From the NCBI GenBank assembly GCA_028686425.1, contig JAQUBZ010000004.1, positions 45,774 to 109,773 on the forward strand: a DNA stretch of 64,000 nt, in the 5' to 3' direction. Under the pieces are notes generated by a model, which worked only from the letters and a program-made list of their open reading frames with translations, searched no databases and was not told the DNA's origin. The DNA comes from Bacteroidales bacterium (GTDB lineage Bacteria; Bacteroidota; Bacteroidia; Bacteroidales; UBA932). Both the position numbers and the translations under genes were made by a program. Positions within the stretch are counted from its first letter, which is position 1. Every line of letters begins with the position of its first letter. Of this stretch, positions 55,777 to 64,000 are shown piece by piece.

Positions 55777-55968
55777 TTAATCGAACAGATTTGCTACGCG
55801 TCTGAACAGTTTGGACTTTATGTCAACAATATTTCTGCATAAAACGCCTAAAGTATATCCGATGATGTACAATGCTTCTTGAGCCGATTTATCGATACCG
55901 CCTATTATGTATCTCGACTCTTGTTCGTCAAGTGCGACAAATCCCATCTGGCAATAATTTCTACCCAT
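55777..55968 (-). CDS. double-glycine leader peptide B (63 aa), bacteriocin- or signal-like
   Basis: A small ORF with a strong Shine-Dalgarno (AGGAGG seven bases before ATG), unusual in this phylum. Residues 1-24 form a leader whose last 12 positions, LDEQESRYIIGG, match the double-glycine pattern: Leu at -12, Glu at -8, Ile at -4, Gly-Gly at -2/-1. The 39-residue core is basic (six Lys/Arg, four Asp/Glu), with a hydrophobic stretch containing GYTLG (a GxxxG motif), one Cys and a KSKLFRRVANLF amphipathic end. It lies 10 bases after peptide A and downstream of a C39-ABC transporter. Function (bacteriocin, signal) is inferred. An internal ATG at codon 8 is an alternative start. Confidence 0.75.
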   Translation of the reverse strand: MGRNYCQMGFVALDEQESRYIIGGIDKSAQEALYIIGYTLGVLCRNIVDIKSKLFRRVANLFD

Positions 55969-55978
55969 AATATTCCTC

Positions 55979-56179
55979 CTAATGAATCATTACAGGACGA
56001 CGATATCCATCCCTGAATCCTCTGATGAGGGAAGGGATATAATCTCCAAGAAAATCAACTACAGTACGAAGTTGCTCATACGCTTTAATGTAATCAACTA
56101 AAGAAGCTCCGCCTCTTGTCTGGAGTTCGGAAGAATTCAATTCCTTCAACCCCAATTCTTTCACTCTTTTTTCTTCCAT
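55979..56179 (-). CDS. double-glycine leader peptide A (66 aa), bacteriocin- or signal-like
   Basis: A small ORF whose N-terminus has a clear GG-type leader: ELGLKELNSSELQTRGG, residues 8-24. Aligned with the classical pattern L-x3-E-L-x2-x-x-GG, the best register is LNSSELQTRGGA, so cleavage could follow GG or GGA. The core of about 42 residues starts ASLVDYIKAYEQ, contains aromatic and hydrophobic segments (VVDFLGDYIPSLI), a GxxxG motif (GFRDG) and a basic end (GYRRPV). It is 53 bases after the C39-ABC transporter gene and 10 bases before peptide B. I do not recognise a named family; candidates are a two-peptide bacteriocin partner or a signalling peptide. Confidence 0.78.
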   Translation of the reverse strand: MEEKRVKELGLKELNSSELQTRGGASLVDYIKAYEQLRTVVDFLGDYIPSLIRGFRDGYRRPVMIH

Positions 56180-56201
56180 GATATTTATGATTTAAAATTA
56201 T

Positions 56202-56250
56202 ATCCGGACTTACAGGTGCCGGATTTGACCTGCTATGAGTGCGCACTCAT
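56202..56250. other. palindromes between the transporter and peptide A
   Basis: ATGAGTGCGCACTCAT (56235-56250) is a perfect 16-bp palindrome across the transporter stop codon. A second inverted repeat, ATCCGG at 56202-56207 with CCGGAT at 56219-56224, lies in the 53-base gap before peptide A. No T-run follows. They may be processing, attenuation or regulator-binding sites that set peptide versus transporter levels. Confidence 0.5.
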
Positions 56251-58311
56251 TGTTATTATTGTATCTGCTATTTGTATATTATCGTTTTTGTGAGTAATCA
56301 TGATGATACTTTTACCTGAATTTCTGAGCCCCACAATCGTATCGAGTATATATTGTTGTGATTCGTTGTCAAGAGACGATGTCGCCTCGTCAAGAATCAA
56401 TATTTCAGGTCTTTTATATAATGCTCTCGCCAATGCTATTCGTTGCCGCTGTCCCCCTGAAAGGCGGGATCCGTTCTCACCTATTTTAGTAAGTACTCCC
56501 ATTGGCAGAGAGGTGATGAATCTGTTTAATCCAAGAGTATTCAATATGCCGATAACATATTCAACGTCAGGTTCTGTTTCAAAACAAGTTATATTTTCCA
56601 AAATGGTACAATTCATCAAATCGCTTTCCTGAGGAACTATGGAGACATAATTTCTCCATCGGGAGATGTCAATCAGGTTAATGTCGGTTCCATTTATCAG
56701 AATATTTCCTTTTTGAGTCTTGAAACCGCGCATAATCAATGCGGCAAGTGAACTCTTTCCACATCCGCTTTCTCCCCGAATGGCTGTTATCTCACCTTTT
56801 CTGATGGTCAGATTGAAGTCTGTCAATAACGGCTCACATCCGGGATAGGCAAAAGTTACATTATTGAATATCAAATCGTGACATCTGTCTAAAGGTAAAT
56901 TAAATGATTCTGCCCCTTCTTGTTCCAAATCTATGATTTCAAATAGTCTTTCCGATGAAATATGTGCCTCAGTCATTTCATTATTGATACTTACAAGCTG
57001 GCTCAAAGGGGTTGAAAAATAAGCAGTCAGAGAATAAAAAGACACAAGCTCTCCCACGCTTAGTCCACCGTTGAATATAAAGAACGATCCGGCAATGAGC
57101 AGCACTATTGTCAACATTTTGGATACGGCCTCCGAAGATGTGGAAAACAATCCGAGAAATCGGCCGCCCCTATACATCTTGTCTGCAAGTCTGACATATT
57201 GCTTTTCAATGCTCCTGAAATAATATTCTTCATTTCCGAAATATTTAATACTCCTCACAGCAGCAATGGTTTCTACGGTTTTCTCTTCAAAGTGTGCAGC
57301 ACTCTCTATAATCTCTCGATTCACTTTTTTATTTATCTTGTTGGAAATAAGATAAATAATTACATAAAGCGGAAAGAATGACAGGGTTAACAGAGCTAAT
57401 TTCCAATGAAATGTAAACATCAGTACAAACGATACACATAGAGTAATTACACTGATAAACAATCCTGTAATACCTTCAGTAAGGAAGTCCCGTATCTTCA
57501 TGGCATCCGAAATTCTTGAATTCAGCTCACCTGTACCTCTCTGTGTAAAAAAACTCAGAGGGAGTTTTAATAGATGCCCGATATATTTTAAAATTAACCT
57601 GCTGTCAATCACTATACCTGCCCTTATAATCAATAATACTCTATAATATCCTATAAATAAAGAACTTATCATTAATACCGTCATGACGGTTGCAACTTTG
57701 GCAAGTTCATTTACATTATGGTCGGGAATGACATTGTCGATAATATGTTGCAGAAAGAGAGAGGTGCTGATACCTATTATGATATAAACCAATGCGCCAA
57801 GCAATGAAAGTATAATTTCCGATTTGACAAGATTAATCATATTCCAATACCGCGTAAATACGGATGTTGTACTATATGAAACCTTGAAATCCGGATCAGG
57901 CGTCAATATTACAAGGTATCCGCTCCACTCTTTCTGCAACTGTGCAATATCTGTTTTGTGATGTGTTCCGTCGGCGGGATCCATTATTATCCCTCTTTTG
58001 TGATTGATACCATATAAGACAACGAAGTGTAAATCTCCGTTTTCCCTGATGGTGTGCAGTATTATAGGCTGTTTGACTTTGATAAGCGGTTCAATTCCCT
58101 TGTCGGGAGATTTGTATCCCTTTGCATTGAACCCTATTTGGGCACAAGCATCAATTATTCCCTTAATTGAAGTTCCCTGCTGTCCTGTTCCGGATGCCTC
58201 ACGTATTATGGTCAGTGGTATGTTTCTTCCATACCATTTTGCTACCGATGCGATACATGCTGCTGCGCAATCTGAAATGTCGTGTTGCTTGATATTAGTA
58301 TTCATATTCAT
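56233..58311 (-). CDS. peptidase-containing ABC transporter (C39 + permease + ATPase)
   Basis: A 692-residue bacteriocin-processing exporter. Residues 1-125 are a C39 cysteine protease: IKQHDISDCAAACIASVAKW with catalytic C15, then HFVVLYGINHK and DPADG carrying the His and Asp. Six transmembrane helices follow (about 155-440). The ATPase has Walker A GESGCGKSS (K519), signature LSGGQRQRIALARAL, Walker B ILILDEATSSLD and an IMITHKND switch. Such proteins cut double-glycine leaders while exporting the core. Two such leader peptides lie directly downstream. The last codons lie in a 16-bp palindrome. Two ATGs are possible (58311, 58305). Confidence 0.95.
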   Translation of the reverse strand: MNMNTNIKQHDISDCAAACIASVAKWYGRNIPLTIIREASGTGQQGTSIKGIIDACAQIGFNAKGYKSPDKGIEPLIKVKQPIILHTIRENGDLHFVVLYGINHKRGIIMDPADGTHHKTDIAQLQKEWSGYLVILTPDPDFKVSYSTTSVFTRYWNMINLVKSEIILSLLGALVYIIIGISTSLFLQHIIDNVIPDHNVNELAKVATVMTVLMISSLFIGYYRVLLIIRAGIVIDSRLILKYIGHLLKLPLSFFTQRGTGELNSRISDAMKIRDFLTEGITGLFISVITLCVSFVLMFTFHWKLALLTLSFFPLYVIIYLISNKINKKVNREIIESAAHFEEKTVETIAAVRSIKYFGNEEYYFRSIEKQYVRLADKMYRGGRFLGLFSTSSEAVSKMLTIVLLIAGSFFIFNGGLSVGELVSFYSLTAYFSTPLSQLVSINNEMTEAHISSERLFEIIDLEQEGAESFNLPLDRCHDLIFNNVTFAYPGCEPLLTDFNLTIRKGEITAIRGESGCGKSSLAALIMRGFKTQKGNILINGTDINLIDISRWRNYVSIVPQESDLMNCTILENITCFETEPDVEYVIGILNTLGLNRFITSLPMGVLTKIGENGSRLSGGQRQRIALARALYKRPEILILDEATSSLDNESQQYILDTIVGLRNSGKSIIMITHKNDNIQIADTIITMSAHS

Positions 58312-58323
58312 ATAAAATTAAAA

Positions 58324-58386
58324 AGGGGGCTCTCCCGCCTCAATCCTATCTGCCATTCGGACTACATTCTCTTTCACGTGCCCCCT
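58324..58386 (-). other. long-range GC inverted repeat before the transporter start
   Basis: AGGGGGC and GCCCCCT are separated by 49 bases. On the minus strand the second arm is followed by five T and AATTTT just before the transporter ATG, so the folded RNA could act as an attenuator or hide the ribosome-binding region. The same bases encode the -1 frame extension of the small membrane ORF. Confidence 0.35.
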
Positions 58387-58541
58387 CAGATAATAAAAAC
58401 TGCCGAGAGGAGAGACAACAGGAGAGCGACTAATAGAATAGATATGTAAAATATCTTAATCACAATGCTTGAGGAGGGTATCAGCCCTTCTATAGTCTCG
58501 TCCAACTCAGCAGTTGAAAATATGTTTTGTTTCCTGTCCAT
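58386..58541 (-). CDS. small membrane protein upstream of the C39-ABC transporter
   Basis: A 51-residue ORF starting MDRKQNIFSTAELDETIEG and ending in one or two hydrophobic helices (IVIKIFYISILLVALLLSLL). Its stop TGA lies 74 bases before the transporter ATG. A -1 shift at the final codon would read on for 23 residues (LRGHVKENVVRMADRIEAG and a short tail) and stop 6 bases before the transporter ATG, an operon-like spacing. It may be a disrupted or frameshifted 74-residue protein, an immunity-type membrane protein, or a chance ORF. The first part faintly resembles the start of HlyD-type adaptors, but no adaptor sequence follows. Confidence 0.5.
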   Translation of the reverse strand: MDRKQNIFSTAELDETIEGLIPSSSIVIKIFYISILLVALLLSLLSAVFII

Positions 58542-58647
58542 GTTTGCTTCATTTTTCTGATGCAAAGTAGAACAATTTCAAGTAGAGAATTGTGCTCGAA
58601 ACGACAATAATTAAAAGTATTGTCCGGATTGGTAGAAAATATTTTTT

Positions 58648-59139
58648 TTAGAAAATTGACTTCAAATACGGAAAGAGAGTATTTGCAAAATTCAACAAAA
58701 ACGGATAAAATGTGGATTCATCCATTTTCTCGGCAGGGATGAACTCAAGAAGGTTATTGAGGGAATCTACAAAATAGACAACAACAGATAGTACGAGAGC
58801 AAAAATCCCGAAAGTAAGAACTACTCCAAGAAGTCTGTTAAGCCATCCTAATAATGTGATTTTGATTATCTTGGTTAATAATTTTTCAAGAAGATCAAGT
58901 ATGATGGCGACACATGTGAAAATTATGGCAAATGATATGATTTTGGCCCATGTATCGCTGATTGTCACATATTTGACTATCCATTTTGAAACAACGTCTG
59001 CAAACCTGATGGAGAGCCATATTCCTCCAAAAATCACAGCAAGCGAAATAAGTTGTTTGATTAGCCCGTTTTTGATACCGAAATATATTGCCGGCAGAAA
59101 ACAGATGATGATGATTAAATCAATTATACCCATAAACAT
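58648..59139 (-). CDS. CvpA family membrane protein
   Basis: A 163-residue protein with four hydrophobic segments (near residues 5-20, 27-45, 60-85 and 98-125). The family start IDLIIIICFLPAIYFGIKNGL and the VVSKWIVKY helix region match CvpA, an inner-membrane protein first linked to colicin V production and now to envelope stress. It may be a coincidence that it stands next to a bacteriocin-like locus, because cvpA is a widespread housekeeping gene. It is divergent from ileS. Start could be ATG 59139 or 59133. Confidence 0.88.
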   Translation of the reverse strand: MFMGIIDLIIIICFLPAIYFGIKNGLIKQLISLAVIFGGIWLSIRFADVVSKWIVKYVTISDTWAKIISFAIIFTCVAIILDLLEKLLTKIIKITLLGWLNRLLGVVLTFGIFALVLSVVVYFVDSLNNLLEFIPAEKMDESTFYPFLLNFANTLFPYLKSIF

Positions 59140-59150
59140 TGTGTTGTTGA

Positions 59151-62566
<3,416 letters not shown>

Positions 62567-62670
62567 ATTCATGAATCAAATAGGGTGTATCTTTTTAAGG
62601 TGTATAAATCGGCTCTAATTTGAAGTTTATGATAATTATTATTACTTTTACAAATTAAAAGGAGATTAAC

Positions 62671-63081
62671 ATGACAAAACTAACTACAGAACAAGAACCT
62701 CAGCAGGAAAAAGTTCGCTATAGTGACGAAGAATTGCAGGAATTTAAGGAACTTATTCTTGAAAAGCTCAAAAAAGCGAGAGAAGATTACGACATGCTGA
62801 AAGGTGCCGTGAATCACAGTTCAAGCAATGATACTGAAGATACTTCTCCTACATTCAAGGTGTTGGAAGAAGGAGCTTCAGCTCTTTCCAAAGAAGAATC
62901 TGGACAATTGGCAGCACGTCAGTACAAATTTATACAGAATTTGGAAGCAGCCCTTATCCGTATAGAGAACAAAACTTATGGCATTTGTCGTGAAACAGGT
63001 AAACTTATACCGAAAGAGAGGTTGAAAATTGTTCCTCATGCAACATTGAGCATTGAAGCTAAAAACGATAAGAATAAATAA
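62671..63081 (+). CDS. DksA/TraR family protein without zinc-finger cysteines
   Basis: A 136-residue protein with a coiled-coil N-terminus (YSDEELQEFKELILEKL) and the C-terminal DksA-like block YGICRETGKLIPKERL followed by PHATLSIEAK. Only one Cys exists in the whole protein, so the four-Cys zinc finger is lost. DksA-family proteins bind the RNA polymerase secondary channel and work with ppGpp. A good AAAGGAG lies 8 bases before the ATG. The order ileS-dksA-lspA is typical of Bacteroidales. Confidence 0.9.
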   Translation: MTKLTTEQEPQQEKVRYSDEELQEFKELILEKLKKAREDYDMLKGAVNHSSSNDTEDTSPTFKVLEEGASALSKEESGQLAARQYKFIQNLEAALIRIENKTYGICRETGKLIPKERLKIVPHATLSIEAKNDKNK

Positions 63082-63083
63082 AG

Positions 63084-63719
63084 ATGAAATTGTCGAAAGG
63101 CGTTAAAATTACCTTCTTTGTTGTTTTGTTGCTTGTCGTTGATCAGATTATTAAGATTCTGGTCAAGACAAACATGACTATAGGTGAGAGCATTCATGTA
63201 TTCGGAGACTGGTTTCAGATATACTTCATAGAAAATAACGGAATGGCATTCGGAATGCAGCTGGGTGGGAGTATAGGGAAGTTTCTTCTGAGCATTTTGA
63301 GAGTCGTGCTTGTTGTTGCCATATTTTTCTATATCAAAAAACTTCTAAAGAAACCTGAAACTCCTACAGGGGTTCTTTTCGGCCTTGCGGCTATTATGTG
63401 TGGGGCGTTTGGAAATATCATTGACTCGTTATTTTACGGTATGATTTTCAGTGAGAGCACTTTTACTCAAGTAGCACAGTTGTTTCCTCCGGAAGGAGGA
63501 TATTCCTCTTTCCTATTTGGCAAAGTGGTGGATATGTTTTATTTTCCGATAATTGACACGACACTTCCCGATTGGTTCCCAATCTGGGGAGGGAAAGATA
63601 TATTGTTTTTCAGACCTATATTTAATTTCGCCGATTCGTGTATTACTTGCGGTGCATTCTATCTGGGGATATTTCACTGGAAATATTTTTCGACACCGGT
63701 ATCAAAAGAAGAAAAATAA
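63084..63719 (+). CDS. lspA: lipoprotein signal peptidase (signal peptidase II)
   Basis: A 211-residue membrane aspartyl protease that removes lipoprotein signal peptides. Four hydrophobic segments are visible (first KITFFVVLLLVVDQIIKILV). The two catalytic Asp are in AFGNIIDSLFYG and FNFADSCITCG. A loop of about 50 residues (around SESTFTQVAQLFPPEGGYS) separates the two catalytic segments, longer than in E. coli. It is 2 bases after the dksA-like gene. Confidence 0.95.
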   Translation: MKLSKGVKITFFVVLLLVVDQIIKILVKTNMTIGESIHVFGDWFQIYFIENNGMAFGMQLGGSIGKFLLSILRVVLVVAIFFYIKKLLKKPETPTGVLFGLAAIMCGAFGNIIDSLFYGMIFSESTFTQVAQLFPPEGGYSSFLFGKVVDMFYFPIIDTTLPDWFPIWGGKDILFFRPIFNFADSCITCGAFYLGIFHWKYFSTPVSKEEK

Positions 63720-63720
63720 T

Positions 63721-63750
63721 TTTGTGCGAACGATTTTTTATGTATCTTTG
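63721..63750 (+). promoter_or_regulatory. tRNA-Ser promoter
   Basis: TTTG at 63721-63724 (-33) and TATCTTTG at 63743-63750 (-7), spaced 18 bases, match the Bacteroidetes consensus. The tRNA starts 47 bases after the -7 box. Confidence 0.6.
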
Positions 63751-63796
63751 CACTCCCGTTTGAAAATAACGGCAAGTTCTTTAAATAAAAAATATT

Positions 63797-63881
63797 GGAG
63801 AGATGGCAGAGTGGTCGATTGCGGCGGTCTTGAAAACCGTTGAACCGAGAGGTTCCTGGGGTTCGAATCCCTATCTCTCCG
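63797..63881 (+). tRNA. tRNA-Ser (anticodon UGA)
   Basis: An 85-base tRNA with a 7-bp acceptor stem (GGAGAGA with TCTCTCC), discriminator G, anticodon loop CTTGAAA giving anticodon TGA, a long variable arm (GAACCGAGAGGTTC region), and the T loop GGTTCGAATCC. The long variable arm is diagnostic of class II serine tRNA. CCA is not encoded. Confidence 0.95.
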
Positions 63882-63917
63882 CTGGAAGGCAAAGCCAAGA
63901 GCAGCCAAAAAGTAGAC

Positions 63918-63952
63918 AAACCCTACAAGTTCAATGACTTGTAGGGTTTTTT
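63918..63952 (+). terminator. intrinsic terminator after tRNA-Ser
   Basis: AAACCCTACAAGT pairs perfectly with ACTTGTAGGGTTT around a six-base loop, and the second arm runs into a T-rich tail (TTTTTTG). It lies 36 bases after the tRNA. Confidence 0.8.
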
Positions 63953-64000
63953 GCTTCTATACAGTCCGGTGAAAAAGACAGGAAAATGCCAAAAAGGGAC

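Noticed and set aside
58318..58380. Independent 19-residue peptide gene with a GTG start before the C39-ABC transporter
   Set aside because: Too short to support; better explained as the -1 frame continuation of the small membrane ORF.
58648..59139. CvpA as part of the bacteriocin-like cassette
   Set aside because: CvpA is a common housekeeping membrane protein; the name alone is not evidence of a link, although co-transcription is possible.

Overview
The window is chromosomal DNA of a Bacteroidetes bacterium, most likely order Bacteroidales. The evidence is the gene content and order (an ileS-dksA-lspA block, a TolQ / membrane protein / ExbD / ExbD block, BACON and BspA-type surface repeats, a DUF4369 lipoprotein), promoters with the phylum-specific -7 element TAnnTTTG, few Shine-Dalgarno sequences, and moderate AT-richness. 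MurE carries the DNPR motif of meso-diaminopimelate-adding enzymes. Coding density is very high and no gene-free stretch exceeds 300 bases.

Layout. (1) 1-3406, minus strand: the 5' part of an alkaline phosphatase lipoprotein gene, then a TolQ/ExbB-type proton channel operon (tolQ, a four-helix membrane protein, two exbD) ended by a hairpin. (2) 3513-25570, minus strand: one nearly unbroken run beginning with mraZ and containing a dcw cell-wall and division cluster (mraZ, rsmH, ftsL-like, ftsI, murE, mraY, murD, ftsW, murG, murC, ftsQ, ftsA, ftsZ), followed by gltX, rpiB, truB, queA, dprA, tatD and an asparaginase. murF, ddl and murB are not present. (3) 25711-31555: an M23 peptidase facing right, then leftward genes for a BACON/BspA-like lipoprotein, MscL, an O-methyltransferase and an M16 peptidase. 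(4) 31612-38199: dnaX and lptB rightward; a small Cys-containing membrane protein, nadE, prs and engB leftward; xseA and xseB rightward. (5) 38211-48941: a five-gene alpha-glucan (glycogen) cluster ending in a 1412-residue fusion of a GT3 glycogen synthase and a GT35 phosphorylase. (6) 48932-52443: ribF, a conserved membrane-anchored protein, greA with a hairpin leader, a HIT protein, and a thioredoxin-fold lipoprotein that has lost its CxxC. (7) 52438-58541, minus strand: tsaB, a MacA/HlyD-type adaptor, a TolC-type channel, two small peptides with double-glycine leaders, a peptidase-containing ABC transporter (C39 + ABC) and a small membrane ORF. (8) 58648-63881: cvpA leftward, then ileS, a DksA/TraR protein, lspA and tRNA-Ser(UGA).

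The most interesting part is the peptide-export cassette at about 55.7-58.5 kb. A C39-ABC transporter lies directly upstream of two short ORFs (66 and 63 residues). Each has a 24-residue leader ending in Gly-Gly and a basic, partly hydrophobic core with a GxxxG motif, and a strong terminator closes the pair. This resembles a two-peptide bacteriocin or signalling-peptide locus; a TolC channel and a periplasmic adaptor lie next to it. A small membrane ORF upstream of the transporter, apparently interrupted by a -1 frameshift, is a candidate immunity or accessory protein.

Other notable items are four 10-nt-phased direct repeats over the mraZ promoter (candidate MraZ operator), a terminator hairpin with T-tracts on both strands inside the coding sequence of the 90-residue protein, a terminator-like hairpin in the greA leader, and a long hairpin inside the extended 5' end of truB.
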